A stretch of 64,000 bases of DNA from Roseisalinus antarcticus (GTDB lineage Bacteria; Pseudomonadota; Alphaproteobacteria; Rhodobacterales; Rhodobacteraceae), in the NCBI RefSeq assembly GCF_900172355.1, contig NZ_FWFZ01000002.1, forward strand, positions 186,001 through 250,000. Reading direction: 5' to 3'. This document shows, piece by piece, positions 52,605 to 61,889 of the stretch; position 1 is the stretch's first letter; each line of letters begins with the position of its first letter. Below the pieces are notes generated by a model. The model had not been told where the DNA came from. It saw only the letters and a list, made by a program, of their open reading frames with translations, and searched no databases. A program made the translations under genes and the position numbers.

Positions 52605-55016
52605 ATGATGGACACCCTGCCTATCGACGCGGTGCTGCCCGATCTCGTGGCCGCCCTGCGGTCCGCGGGCCGGGCCGTGCTGCAAGCGCCGCCCGGCGCG
52701 GGCAAGACCTCGCGCGTGCCGCTGGCCCTGCTGGACGAGGTGCCGGGCAAGATCCTGATGCTGGAGCCGCGCCGCCTTGCCGCCCGCGCGGCCGCCGAAC
52801 GGTTGGCCGAGACGCTGGGCGAGCGGCCGGGCGGCACCGTTGGCTACCGGATGCGCGGCGACAGCGTGCAGGGCGCGCGGATCGAGGTGGTGACCGAGGG
52901 GATCCTCACGCGGATGCTGCAATCGGATCCGGGTCTTGCGGGCGTCGGCTGCCTGATCTTCGACGAGTTCCACGAGCGCTCGCTCAATGCCGATCTGGGG
53001 TTGGCCCTGGCGTGGGAGGTCCGCGGGGCCCTGCGCGAGGATCTGTGGCTGGTGGTCATGTCCGCGACGCTGGACGCGGCCCCGGTGGCCGAGATGCTGG
53101 ACGCCGCGCCTGTCATCACCTCTCAGGGGCGCAGCTTTCCGGTCGATCTGCGGTATCTCGACCGGCCGCTTGGCACCGGCGCCCGGATCGAGGGCCCGAC
53201 GGCGGACCTGGTGGTCAGCGCAATGGCCGAGACCGAGGGCGGCGTGCTGGTCTTCCTGCCCGGCGAGGGCGAGATCCGCCGCGTGGCCGCGCGTCTTGCC
53301 GGGCGGTTGCCCGGGGACGCGGTTCTGCGGCCGCTCTATGGCGCGTTGCCCTTCGCGGACCAGCGGCGGGCGATCCGGCCCGAGGAGCATGGCCGCAAGG
53401 TCGTGCTGGCGACCTCCATCGCCGAGACCTCGCTGACGATCGAGGACGTGCGCGTGGTGGTCGATGCCGGCCGGGCGCGACGGGCGCGGTTCGATCCGAA
53501 CTCCGGCATGTCGCGACTTGTGACCGAACGCGTCACCCGGGCCGAGGCCGAACAACGCGCCGGCCGCGCGGGCCGTGTGGCGCCCGGGGTCTGCTACCGG
53601 CTCTGGACGAAAGGCGAGGCGGGCGCGCTTGCCGCGTTTCCCCCCGCCGAGATCGAGGCGGCAGATCTGGCCCCGCTCGCGCTGGAACTTGCGGCCTGGG
53701 GCAGTGACGCGCTTGCGTTTCTCACCCCGCCGCCGGTCGGCACGATGGCCGAGGCGCGAGCGCTGCTCTCTGACCTCGGGGCGCTGGACCGCGGCGGACG
53801 CATCACGGACCATGGCCGCAGGTTGGCGCAGCGGCCGGTTCATCCGCGCCTCGGCCATCTGCTGGAGATCGCGGGCCGCGACGCCGCCCCGCTGGCCGCG
53901 CTGCTGTCGGACCGCGATCCGATCCGGGGCGCGGGCGCCGATGTCGCGCACCGGCTCGCGGCCCTGCGCGGGCGCTACAACGGCCCCGGGGAGGTCAACC
54001 GCGCGGGGCTGGAGCGCATCCGGGCCGAGGCAAAACGCCTGGCTTCCGGCCTCTCGCGGGGCGGTGACCTGACGCCGGGCCAGATGGCCGCGCTTGCCTA
54101 TCCCGACCGGATCGGGCTGCGCCGCAAGGGGGATCTGCCGCGCTATGTGCTGTCGGGGGGCAAGGGCGCGGTGCTCGATGCCAAGGATCCGATGGCGGGC
54201 GGGCGGCTGATCGTGGCGCTGGACCTGGACGGCGACACGCAGGAGGCGCGGGTGCGCCTGGCTTGCGCCCTGAGCGAGGCGGAGCTGCGCGAGGTCGCCG
54301 GCGACCGGATCTTCTGGGACGACATCTGCGTCTGGTCCCGTCGGGACCGGCGCGTGCTCGCGCGGCGGCAGGAGCGGCTGGGGGCGCTGGTGCTGGACGA
54401 CCGCGCCTGGACCGACGCCGAACCGGAGGCCGTCGCGCGGGCCATGTGCGCCGGGATCCGCGACCTGGGGCTGGGACTGACGGGCGCCGCCGCGCGGTTC
54501 CGCGCACGGGTGGAGCTGGTGCGCGCCTCGGGCGTGGACCAGCCCGAGATGACGGATGCCGCGCTGGCCGAGGGGCTGGAGGGCTGGCTCGCGCCCCACC
54601 TCGCCGGGGTGCGGACCGCCGAGGCCTGGCGCAGCTTCGATCCGCTGCCCGCCCTGCGCGCGATGCTGGACTGGGACCGGATGCAGGCGGTGGACAAGGC
54701 CGCACCGGCCAAATACCGGACCCCGCTCGGCCGCGAGGCGGCCATCGACTACGAGGGCGAGCACCCTGCCATCTCCGTGCGTCTGCAAGAGATGTTCGGG
54801 GTCACGCGGCACCCGGTGGTGGCTGGGCGGCCGTTGCGCATCACGCTGCTGTCGCCGGGGCAGAAGCCGGTGCAGGTGACCATGGATCTGCCCGGGTTCT
54901 GGGCGTCGAGCTATGCCGACGTGCGCAAGGACATGCGCGGTCGCTACCCCAGGCATCCCTGGCCCGAGGACCCGACCGAGGCCAGCCCGACCCTGCGGGC
55001 CAAGCCGCGCACCTGA
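52605..55016 (+). CDS. hrpB: ATP-dependent RNA helicase HrpB
   Basis: A DExH-box helicase of about 803 residues. Motif I is APPGAGKTSR (28-37), motif II is FDEFHERS (DEFH), motif III SATLD, motif VI EQRAGRAGRVAPG; the HrpB-specific C-terminal domain follows (LSPGQKPVQVTMDLPGFWASSYADVRKDMRGRYPRHPWPEDP). Two ATGs in tandem (52605, 52608) leave the start ambiguous by one residue. It converges on prs with a 10-bp gap. The cellular role is poorly known. Confidence 0.95.
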   Translation: MMDTLPIDAVLPDLVAALRSAGRAVLQAPPGAGKTSRVPLALLDEVPGKILMLEPRRLAARAAAERLAETLGERPGGTVGYRMRGDSVQGARIEVVTEGILTRMLQSDPGLAGVGCLIFDEFHERSLNADLGLALAWEVRGALREDLWLVVMSATLDAAPVAEMLDAAPVITSQGRSFPVDLRYLDRPLGTGARIEGPTADLVVSAMAETEGGVLVFLPGEGEIRRVAARLAGRLPGDAVLRPLYGALPFADQRRAIRPEEHGRKVVLATSIAETSLTIEDVRVVVDAGRARRARFDPNSGMSRLVTERVTRAEAEQRAGRAGRVAPGVCYRLWTKGEAGALAAFPPAEIEAADLAPLALELAAWGSDALAFLTPPPVGTMAEARALLSDLGALDRGGRITDHGRRLAQRPVHPRLGHLLEIAGRDAAPLAALLSDRDPIRGAGADVAHRLAALRGRYNGPGEVNRAGLERIRAEAKRLASGLSRGGDLTPGQMAALAYPDRIGLRRKGDLPRYVLSGGKGAVLDAKDPMAGGRLIVALDLDGDTQEARVRLACALSEAELREVAGDRIFWDDICVWSRRDRRVLARRQERLGALVLDDRAWTDAEPEAVARAMCAGIRDLGLGLTGAAARFRARVELVRASGVDQPEMTDAALAEGLEGWLAPHLAGVRTAEAWRSFDPLPALRAMLDWDRMQAVDKAAPAKYRTPLGREAAIDYEGEHPAISVRLQEMFGVTRHPVVAGRPLRITLLSPGQKPVQVTMDLPGFWASSYADVRKDMRGRYPRHPWPEDPTEASPTLRAKPRT

Positions 55017-55026
55017 GCCGCGCGGA

Positions 55027-56043
55027 TCAGGAGGCCTGGTACATACCTTCGTATATCGGCACCAGCGTCTCGTGGTCGAACAGCGAGCTGACGCTGGTGC
55101 CGTTCCAGATGTTGAGGATCGCCTGCGCGAACATCGGCGCGGTCGGCACGATGCGGATCTGCGGGCAGGCCTTGACCGCCTCGGTCGGCTCGATGCTGTC
55201 GGTGATGACGAGGCTCTTCATTACCGAACTGGAGATCCGCTCGACCGCCGGGCCGGAGAGGACGCCGTGGGAGATGTAGGAATGCACCTCGGTCGCGCCG
55301 TTCTCGATCAGGACCTCGGCGGCCTTGCACAGGGTGCCCGCGGTGTCGGCGATGTCATCGACGATGATGCAGCGCTTGCCGGTCACGTCGCCGATGATGG
55401 TCATCTCGGCCACCTCGCCCGGCTTTTCCCGGCGCTTGTCCACGATCGCCAGGGGCGCGTTGATCCGGGTGGCCAGTTCGCGGGCGCGGGCGACGCCGCC
55501 GACGTCGGGCGAGACCACCATCACGTCGGACATGTCCTTGAAATGGTGCTTGATATCCAGCGCGAAGACCGGTGAGGCATAGAGGTTGTCGACCGGGATG
55601 TCGAAGAAGCCCTGGATCTGGGCGGCGTGCAGATCCATCGTCAGCACCCGCTCGATCCCGGCCTCGTGGATCAGGTTGGCGACCAGCTTGGCCGAAATCG
55701 GCGTCCGCGCCTTGGTGCGCCGATCCTGCCGGGCATAGCCGAAATAGGGGATCACCGCGGTGATCCGGGCGGCGGAGGAGCGTCGCAGGGCATCGGTGAT
55801 GACCAGAAGCTCCATCAGGTTGTCGTTCGCCGGCCGCGAGGTCGACTGGATGATGAACATGTCTTCGCCGCGCACGTTCTCGAACACCTCGACGAAGATC
55901 TCGCCGTCGTTGAACCGTTCGACCCGTGCGTCGACCAGCCCGACGCTCATGCCGCGGTGCATGGACATCCGCCGGGCGACGGCCCGTGCGAGGGGCAGGT
56001 TCGCATTGCCTGAGATGAGCTTGGGTTCGATGATGCTGGGCAT
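55027..56043 (-). CDS. prs: Ribose-phosphate pyrophosphokinase
   Basis: A 338-residue enzyme making PRPP from ribose-5-phosphate and [50 protein letters not shown], the ATP loop [49 protein letters not shown] and the PRPP loop [18 protein letters not shown] are all present. Length is about 20 residues above E. coli Prs. GAGGA precedes the ATG at 56041-56043. Confidence 0.97.
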   Translation of the reverse strand: MPSIIEPKLISGNANLPLARAVARRMSMHRGMSVGLVDARVERFNDGEIFVEVFENVRGEDMFIIQSTSRPANDNLMELLVITDALRRSSAARITAVIPYFGYARQDRRTKARTPISAKLVANLIHEAGIERVLTMDLHAAQIQGFFDIPVDNLYASPVFALDIKHHFKDMSDVMVVSPDVGGVARARELATRINAPLAIVDKRREKPGEVAEMTIIGDVTGKRCIIVDDIADTAGTLCKAAEVLIENGATEVHSYISHGVLSGPAVERISSSVMKSLVITDSIEPTEAVKACPQIRIVPTAPMFAQAILNIWNGTSVSSLFDHETLVPIYEGMYQAS

Positions 56044-56141
56044 GGGCGGTCCTCGGGCGGGGCGGTGACGATTCCGTGGCGTTGACACCGCCTAGCACAC
56101 ACCTAGGGTTGCGCAAGCTCTTGAGAGCGCAGGGGGGGCAC

Positions 56142-56744
56142 ATGCCACATATCGATTACTTCTTCACGCCGATCTCTCCGTATACATATCTTGCCGGCAA
56201 CGGGCTGGAGGAGATCGCGGCAAGGCACGGCGCAACGATCACCTACAAGCCGCTCGATATCATCAGCCTCTATGCCCGGACAGGTGGCATCGCGCCCAAG
56301 GACAGGCACCCCAGCCGGATGGAATACCGGGCACAGGACCTGCTGCGGTCGGCGGCCAAGCTGGGTTTGCCGTTCAACCTTCGGCCAGCCTTCTGGCCGA
56401 CAAATGCCGCGCCTTCGTCCTACGCGATCATCGCCGCGCAGGCCGCCGGCGGCGGCGATGTCGGCGCACTCTGCCAGGCGCTGCTGCGGGCCTGCTGGGT
56501 CGAGGAGCAGGACATCGCGCAGGACGCGGTGATCCGCGCGGCGCTCGAGGGCGCGGGCTTCGATCCGGGCCTCGCGGATTCGGGGCTGCTGAGCGGCGCC
56601 GAAACCTATGCCGCCAACCTTGAGGAAGGCGCGATGCGGGGCGTGTTCGGCGCGCCGTTCTACCTGGTGGCAGAGACCGACGCGCGGTTCTGGGGCCGGG
56701 ACAGGCTCGAAGACCTGGACCTGCACCTTTCCGGCAAGATCTGA
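56142..56744 (+). CDS. 2-hydroxychromene-2-carboxylate isomerase/DsbA-like thioredoxin-fold protein
   Basis: A 200-residue kappa-GST/HCCA-isomerase family protein. PHIDYFFTPISPYTYLAGNGLEEIAARHGATITYKPLDI is the thioredoxin-fold start with the conserved Ser-Pro; GVFGAPFYLVAETDARFWGRDRLEDLDLHL closes the fold. The family uses glutathione. No aromatic-degradation genes are near, so naphthalene-type chemistry is unlikely; a glutathione-linked oxidoreductase is the safer call. It is divergent from prs. Confidence 0.8.
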   Translation: MPHIDYFFTPISPYTYLAGNGLEEIAARHGATITYKPLDIISLYARTGGIAPKDRHPSRMEYRAQDLLRSAAKLGLPFNLRPAFWPTNAAPSSYAIIAAQAAGGGDVGALCQALLRACWVEEQDIAQDAVIRAALEGAGFDPGLADSGLLSGAETYAANLEEGAMRGVFGAPFYLVAETDARFWGRDRLEDLDLHLSGKI

Positions 56745-56776
56745 CGGTCCCTCAGGTCGGCGACGGGCGGGCCGGC

Positions 56777-57847
56777 TCAGGCGGCGCCGCTGGCCACGGC
56801 CTGCGTCAGGTGGCTGATGAAGGTATCGACGGCCGTGTCGGTCATCGACCAGTCACAGACGAAGCGGCCGGTCAGCAGGGCGTCGGGATCGGCGCCCTCC
56901 AGGCTGCCTTCGGTGATGTAATACGTGGCCCCCGCCGCCTTGAGCGCGGCATGAAGCCGGCGCGGCCAGCGCACGAAGATCATGTTGGCCTGCGGTTCGG
57001 CGACGAAACTGTCCCCGAGACCGGCGGCGCGGATCCCGTCCACAAGCCGGGCACAGGCCCGGTTCGCGTGGCCGGCCAGTTCAAGCCAGAGATCGTCCGC
57101 AAGGTATCCCTGCATCTGCGCCGACAATGTCCGGTGCTTGGAAAAGAGATGGCCCGCGCGCTTGCGGCGCAGTTCCAGCTGCCAGCTGTCTTCGGGATCG
57201 AACTGGATGCAGGCCTCGGCGGCGAGGCAGCCGTTCTTGGTGCCGCCGAAGCTGACCGCGTCGATCCCGGCCTTCCAGGTCATCTCGGCCGGGGTGCACC
57301 CCAGCACGCTCAGCGCATTGGCGAAGCGGGCGCCGTCGAGATGGGTCCGCAGCCCGTAGGCGCCGGCCACCTCGGTGATCCCGGCGATCTCGGCGGGGGA
57401 GTAGACCGTCCCGAGCTCCGTCACCGAGGTCAGCGACACTGGCCCGCGCTGGGGCGAGTGGACGCCGCCGCCCCGGGTCTCGAGCGCATCGGCCAGTGTT
57501 TCGGCCGTCATCTTGGCACCGACGGAGCGGACATGGGACAGGGACGCGCCACCCGACATCGCCTCGACCGCGTTGCACTCGTCCTCCGAAATATGGCTCT
57601 CGGGGGTGCAGAAGATCGTTTCCCATGGGTGCGACAGGGTGGCGAGCAGCAGGGCGTTGGCGGCGGTGCCGGTCGAGACCAGGTGCACGGCCGCCCGGGG
57701 CGCCTCGAAGATCTGGCGGATCCTGGCCTGGACCGCATGGGTCAGATCGTCCTGACCGTAGCCCATGAGGTAGCCCTCGTTGGCGTCGACCATCGCCTGC
57801 ATGATCGCCGGATGGGCCGGGCCGCTGTTGTCGGAGGCAAAAAACAT
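56777..57847 (-). CDS. Low-specificity L-threonine aldolase
   Basis: A 356-residue fold-type I PLP enzyme cleaving threonine/allo-threonine to glycine and acetaldehyde. MFFASDNSGPAHPAIMQAMVDANEGYLMGYGQDDLT is the family N-terminus; THLDGARFANA and the PLP lysine in VSFGGTKNGCLAAEA follow. The ATG at 57845-57847 shares one base with the TGA of the YcgN-like gene (TGATG), with GAGGAACC before it. Confidence 0.93.
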   Translation of the reverse strand: MFFASDNSGPAHPAIMQAMVDANEGYLMGYGQDDLTHAVQARIRQIFEAPRAAVHLVSTGTAANALLLATLSHPWETIFCTPESHISEDECNAVEAMSGGASLSHVRSVGAKMTAETLADALETRGGGVHSPQRGPVSLTSVTELGTVYSPAEIAGITEVAGAYGLRTHLDGARFANALSVLGCTPAEMTWKAGIDAVSFGGTKNGCLAAEACIQFDPEDSWQLELRRKRAGHLFSKHRTLSAQMQGYLADDLWLELAGHANRACARLVDGIRAAGLGDSFVAEPQANMIFVRWPRRLHAALKAAGATYYITEGSLEGADPDALLTGRFVCDWSMTDTAVDTFISHLTQAVASGAA

Positions 57848-58314
57848 CAAGGTTCCTCGATAATGTGATCTTCCCAATCGTCTTCGTGGACGTCAAACTC
57901 GGACACGGTCAAGCCCTGGACCGAGATTCCGGCGTCATGAACTGACTTTGGGTCACCCGAAACCAGCGGGTGCCAGTGAAACAGGTCACGGCCCTCGTGG
58001 ATCAGGCGGTAGGCGCAGGTCGACGGCAGCCAGTAGAGATGCTCCGGGATCGTCTGCGGGGTCAGGCGGATGCAGTCGGGCACGAAGCTGTGGCGGTTCT
58101 CGTAATGGGCGCAACGGCAGGTGGCATCGTCCAGCAGGCGGCAGGCCACGCGGGTCAGGGCGACCTCGCCGGTCTCGTCATCCTCGAGCTTGTTCAGGCA
58201 ACATTTGCCGCACCCGTCGCAGAGTGCCTCCCATTCCCGGTCGGACATCTTGCTGAGCGGCTTGGTCCGCCAATAGCCCTCGCGCAGGCCCTCGCGGTCG
58301 ATGGCGTCAGACAT
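57847..58314 (-). CDS. YcgN/UPF0260 family cysteine-cluster protein
   Basis: A 155-residue protein with the zinc- or Fe-S-type cluster pattern CDGCGKCCLNKLEDD, followed by CRLLDDATCRCAHYENR and PDCIRLTPQTI. This is the UPF0260/YcgN (YkgJ-like CxxCxxCC) family, with no established function. It overlaps ribF by eight bases at its start and the threonine aldolase gene by one at its end, forming a tight ribF-ycgN-ltaE run. Confidence 0.9.
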   Translation of the reverse strand: MSDAIDREGLREGYWRTKPLSKMSDREWEALCDGCGKCCLNKLEDDETGEVALTRVACRLLDDATCRCAHYENRHSFVPDCIRLTPQTIPEHLYWLPSTCAYRLIHEGRDLFHWHPLVSGDPKSVHDAGISVQGLTVSEFDVHEDDWEDHIIEEP

Positions 58315-59269
58315 GGGGCTGCTCAACCGGCGGGGTCGCGGCGAGGATCTCGCGGGCCTGCGCACAATCCGCGTCCATCTGGGCGATGAGCGCGTCGACC
58401 CCGTCGAACTTCAACTCGGGGCGCAGGTAGTCCACCAGCGCGACCGAGACATGGGCGCCGTAGAGGTCGCCGGTGAAGTCGAAGAGGTAGGTCTCGCAAT
58501 TGGCGGTGTTGACGCCGAAGGTGGGCCGGACGCCGATCGAGGCGGCGCCGCCGTAGCTGCCGGCATGGGGGCCGGTCAGCACGTCGATGCGGACCGCGTA
58601 GACCCCGAAAAGCGGCGGATGCAGCCCGGCGATGGACATGTTCGCCGTCGGATAGCCCAGGTCGCGGCCGCGCTGGTCCCCCTTGATGACCGCGCCCTCG
58701 ATGCGATGCCAATGGCCCAGCATGGCGGCGGCGTCGCGCGGGCGGCCTTCGCTGAGGGCGCGACGGATCGCGGTCGAAGAGACCTCGGTCGCGCCCAGGT
58801 TGACCAGAGGGGCGATGGTGACCCCGAAGCCCAGGTCCTTGCCGAGCGCCTGCAGGCTGACGGCGCTGCCTGTCCGGTCCTTGCCGAAGTTGAAGTCGGC
58901 GCCGATGAACACATGGGAAACGCCGAGCGCGTCGCGCAGGATGTCGGCGGCGAAATCCTCGGGGCTGAGTGCCGCGAGGGCGGGCGTGAACGGCAATTCA
59001 TAAAGCACGTCGACGCCGATCTTGGCCAGGCGGTTGGCCCTGGCCTCGGCGTTCATCAGGCGGAAGGGCGGGCTGTCGGGCGCGAAATGGCTGCGCGGGT
59101 GTGGCTCGAACGTCAGGACGCCAAGGGGGGCGTCGGTCGCGCGGGCCACGTCGCGGGCCATGTCGATGACAGCCCGGTGGCCCTGGTGGACACCATCGAA
59201 ATTGCCGATCGCCACGGCGGCGCCGCGGTTCTCGGCGGTGATGGAGAATGTGCCTCGTAGGATGCGCAT
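58307..59269 (-). CDS. ribF: Bifunctional riboflavin kinase/FAD synthetase
   Basis: A 320-residue enzyme that makes FMN and then FAD. The N-terminal FAD-synthetase half has AIGNFDGVHQGHRAV (HxGH type) and VSSTAIRRAL; the riboflavin-kinase half has RGRDLGYPTANM and SYGGAASIGVRPTFG. ATG at 59267-59269 gives the conserved MRILRGTF start; the longer frame was rejected. It is the first gene of its three-gene run. Confidence 0.96.
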   Translation of the reverse strand: MRILRGTFSITAENRGAAVAIGNFDGVHQGHRAVIDMARDVARATDAPLGVLTFEPHPRSHFAPDSPPFRLMNAEARANRLAKIGVDVLYELPFTPALAALSPEDFAADILRDALGVSHVFIGADFNFGKDRTGSAVSLQALGKDLGFGVTIAPLVNLGATEVSSTAIRRALSEGRPRDAAAMLGHWHRIEGAVIKGDQRGRDLGYPTANMSIAGLHPPLFGVYAVRIDVLTGPHAGSYGGAASIGVRPTFGVNTANCETYLFDFTGDLYGAHVSVALVDYLRPELKFDGVDALIAQMDADCAQAREILAATPPVEQPHV

Positions 59270-59375
59270 GGATCGGGAGGTAGCGCCGACGGGGGCGGGG
59301 CGCAAGGCGGCGCTTGTGCCGCCGATCCGCAAAGAGGGCGCGGGTGCCGTGGAGGACCTTGGCGAAAGGTGCGCG

Positions 59376-59819
59376 TCAGTCGAACTTGGCCGAGGGGGCG
59401 AGGACGAGGGCCTCACCGGCCAGCACGGGCTTGCCGTCCACCACACAGCGGGTGTCGAGGGTCACCCGGCGGCGGGAATGGTCGATCGCGGTGACCGTGA
59501 CCTCGGCCGTGACCCGGTCGCCGGGGCGGACGGGGGCCAGGAATTTCAGGCTTTGGCCGAGGTAGACCGCGCCGTGGCCGGGCAGCTGCTCTCCGATGAC
59601 GGCCGAAACAAGGCCCGCCGTGAGCATCCCGTGGGCAATGCGGCCTTCGAAGATCGTGTCCTGGGCATAGTCATCATCCAGGTGGACCGGGTTGTGATCT
59701 GTCGAGACCTCGGCAAACAGGGAGATGTCGCGGTCGGTGATTTCCTTGGTCAGGGACCGGGTCATGCCGATCTCGATGTCTTCGATGCAAATCGTGCCGC
59801 GGGGGAGATTGTCGAGCAT
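59376..59819 (-). CDS. MaoC-family (R)-specific enoyl-CoA hydratase
   Basis: A 147-residue single hot-dog-fold hydratase. The catalytic pair is Asp41 and His46 in STDHNPVHLDD, and FEGRIAHGMLTAGLVSAVIGEQLPG is the conserved hydratase-2 block. Such PhaJ-like enzymes make (R)-3-hydroxyacyl-CoA for polyhydroxyalkanoate or act in fatty-acid side paths. No pha genes are adjacent. An unusual AT-rich inverted repeat ends 10 bp before its start. Confidence 0.88.
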   Translation of the reverse strand: MLDNLPRGTICIEDIEIGMTRSLTKEITDRDISLFAEVSTDHNPVHLDDDYAQDTIFEGRIAHGMLTAGLVSAVIGEQLPGHGAVYLGQSLKFLAPVRPGDRVTAEVTVTAIDHSRRRVTLDTRCVVDGKPVLAGEALVLAPSAKFD

Positions 59820-59828
59820 GTGTGGATC

Positions 59829-59884
59829 CGGTGAGTAATAAAAGTTCTAAATAGATAGGCGTCTGGAAACTTTATTACTCACCG
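59829..59884. repeat. AT-rich inverted repeat upstream of the MaoC gene
   Basis: CGGTGAGTAATAAA (59829-59842) is perfectly inverted in TTTATTACTCACCG (59871-59884), spanning 56 bp; after one bulged A the pairing goes on for three more bases (GTT/AAC). The interior is also AT-rich. This composition stands out from the GC-rich surroundings and fits an operator, a hairpin or the remnant of a miniature mobile element. Confidence 0.7.
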
Positions 59885-59937
59885 ATGTGAGGATAGTCAA
59901 GGTCGGCCTTGCGTCGGAGGGCGGGAGCCTCCGGCGG

Positions 59938-59959
59938 GAGTTTTTGGGCCAAGATGAAG
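59938..59959 (+). repeat. 22-nt intergenic motif, copy 2
   Basis: This matches copy 1 (3444-3465) at 20 of 22 positions and shares the core GGCCAAGATGAAG. It lies 4 bp after the stop codon of the HAD gene on the minus strand. Confidence 0.5.
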
Positions 59960-59963
59960 CTGT

Positions 59964-60836
59964 CTAGCGCAGGGCGCCGATGGCGTAGGTCGGGGTGACG
60001 CGGTTTTCGGACACGAATGTCCGGAGCGCGTCGGGGTCGGGTTGGCGGTCGGTCCGGGTCTCTGTCGCGGCGAGCCCGCCGGTGACGAAGAGCGAATCGA
60101 CGTCTTCCTGTTGTGCGCCCAGAATGTCGGTCAGAATTCCGTCGCCGATCGCGAGAATGCGCGGGTCCGCCACGGCGCCGGGCAGCGCGGCATAGCGGCG
60201 GCGGGCGAGGTCGTAGATCGGCGGGTGGGGCTTGCCGAAGTAGAGGCTTTCGCCGCCCATCTCGGAATAGAGCTGGGCGAGGGCGCCGGCACACCATTCC
60301 CGTTCGTCGCCGCGGTCCACGACGACGTCGGGATTGGCGCAGAGCAGCTTGAGCCCCTTCTGCTTGGCCGCGAGGAAGGTCGGGCGGTAGACGGCGGGGT
60401 CGGCGTAGCGGTCGGCCGGCCCGCAGCAGACGATGCCCTCGGCTTCGTCGAGAGCGGTGCGGGTGATCTCGAGCGGCTCGTCGATGAGGGCCATGGGCTC
60501 GAAGAAGCTCAGATCGGTGTCTTCGCCGATAAAGTAGACCTTCTGGCCGACCGCGCCGTTGAACATCGCCGCGCGGGCGCTGTCGCCGGAGGTGGCGACG
60601 GCATCCCAGGCGTCGGACGGAATGCCGAGATCCGTGATCTGTTGCTCGACCGGGCCGCGTGGGCGTGGCGCGTTGGTCACGAGGATCACCCGTGCGCCCG
60701 ACGCCCGCAGCGCCTGCATCGCCGCCACGGCGTCGGGGAAAGCCCGCAGGCCGTTGTGCATGCAGCCCCAGAGGTCGACGAACGCGACGTCATAGGCCCC
60801 GCCGATCTCGGCGAGGCTCTCGATGATCCGGACCAC
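59964..60836 (-). CDS. HAD-superfamily phosphatase (NagD-like, TIGR01459 type)
   Basis: A 290-residue HAD phosphatase. The nucleophile loop is DVAFVDLWGCMHNGLRAFP, where the usual DxDG is DLWG, the form of the TIGR01459 subfamily. VILVTNAPRP, YFGKPHPPIYDLA (Lys) and ILAIGDGILTDILGA (acidic motif) follow. A GTG at 60834-60836 is the likely start. It begins only 5 bp after the stop of ppaC, so both are in one transcript. Substrate unknown. Confidence 0.85.
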   Translation of the reverse strand: MVRIIESLAEIGGAYDVAFVDLWGCMHNGLRAFPDAVAAMQALRASGARVILVTNAPRPRGPVEQQITDLGIPSDAWDAVATSGDSARAAMFNGAVGQKVYFIGEDTDLSFFEPMALIDEPLEITRTALDEAEGIVCCGPADRYADPAVYRPTFLAAKQKGLKLLCANPDVVVDRGDEREWCAGALAQLYSEMGGESLYFGKPHPPIYDLARRRYAALPGAVADPRILAIGDGILTDILGAQQEDVDSLFVTGGLAATETRTDRQPDPDALRTFVSENRVTPTYAIGALR

Positions 60837-60841
60837 GTCGA

Positions 60842-61762
60842 TCAGACCTTGAGCGCGGGAATGATCTGTTTCTTGCGGCTCATGACCCCAGGGAGGACCA
60901 CGGTATCGCCCTCGACGGTGGCGCCGAAGCTCTTTTCCGCCACGGTTTTCACGCGGTCGTTGGGGATCAGCATCGTCGCTTCCTCGTTGAGGATGTCGAC
61001 CACGAAGAGCAGCACCTCGTCGGCGCCGTCCTCGGCGGCCACGGTGCCCATGGCCTCCAGCAGGCTGGCCTTGCGGTCGAGGACCGTGGCGGGGGACGTG
61101 GTCTCGAGCACGGAGACGCGGAACTTGGTGCCGTCGACCTCGTATTCCTTGCTGTCCATGCGCAGGAGCTCCGCGTCCGAGAAGGACGAGACGTCGGATT
61201 TGGCGGCGAACATCTCGGCGGCATACTCGGGGATCGAGATGCCAAGCTCGGTCGCCAGCGCCTCGGCCAGGGCCTTGTCCACCTCGGTCGTCGTGGGCGA
61301 GCGGAATTCCAGCGTGTCGGACAGGATGCAGGACAGCATCAGGCCCTTGATGCCCTCGGGCATTTGGTCCGCGTGGTCGCCCATCATCTGGTGCATGATC
61401 GTGGCGGTGCAGGCGAGCGGGCGGATGGTGATGTCGATCGGGCCCTTGGTCTCGATCCCGCCGGTCAGCTTGTGGTGGTCGATGATCGAGCGGATGTCGG
61501 CGCCATTGATGCCTTCGGGCAGTTCCGCCGGGTTGTTGGTGTCGACGATGACGACCGGCTGGCCCTCGGGGAGGCCGTCGAGCACGGCAGGCGCCTCAAA
61601 GCCCCAGCGCTGGGCCACGAAGGCGGCCTCGGTGTTGGGCGTTCCGAGCAGGCGGGCCTCGGCCGCCTCGCCACGGATCTCGGAGAGATACCAGGCCCAG
61701 ATGAGGGGGGAGCCGGTGGAATCTGTGTCGGGGGCCTTGTGGCCGAAAACGAGTGTGGTCAT
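60842..61762 (-). CDS. ppaC: Manganese-dependent inorganic pyrophosphatase (family II)
   Basis: A 306-residue DHH-family pyrophosphatase. Metal ligands are in VFGHKAPDTDST (His and two Asp), VDTNNP, IIDHHKLTGG (DHH) and the C-terminal DHHA2 block ending SRKKQIIPAL, which binds pyrophosphate. Family II enzymes are best known in Firmicutes but also occur in some alphaproteobacteria. It is divergent from the DUF2161 gene. Confidence 0.94.
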   Translation of the reverse strand: MTTLVFGHKAPDTDSTGSPLIWAWYLSEIRGEAAEARLLGTPNTEAAFVAQRWGFEAPAVLDGLPEGQPVVIVDTNNPAELPEGINGADIRSIIDHHKLTGGIETKGPIDITIRPLACTATIMHQMMGDHADQMPEGIKGLMLSCILSDTLEFRSPTTTEVDKALAEALATELGISIPEYAAEMFAAKSDVSSFSDAELLRMDSKEYEVDGTKFRVSVLETTSPATVLDRKASLLEAMGTVAAEDGADEVLLFVVDILNEEATMLIPNDRVKTVAEKSFGATVEGDTVVLPGVMSRKKQIIPALKV

Positions 61763-61780
61763 GGGTCAGCCTGATCTACT

Positions 61781-61809
61781 TTGCATGGGTGATTTCGAGC
61801 GCCTTATAA
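61781..61809 (+). promoter_or_regulatory. Candidate promoter of the DUF2161 gene
   Basis: TTGCAT (61781-61786) and TTATAA (61804-61809) are spaced by 17 bp, 80 bp before the start codon. Spacing is ideal and both boxes are close to consensus. Confidence 0.5.
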
Positions 61810-61889
61810 GAGCGGGCCGGGGGCCTGTCACCCCCGCGCCGCAGAGGCGGGGATTGATCGCCGACGCAAGGTCGGCTTCTGTCGTCCCC

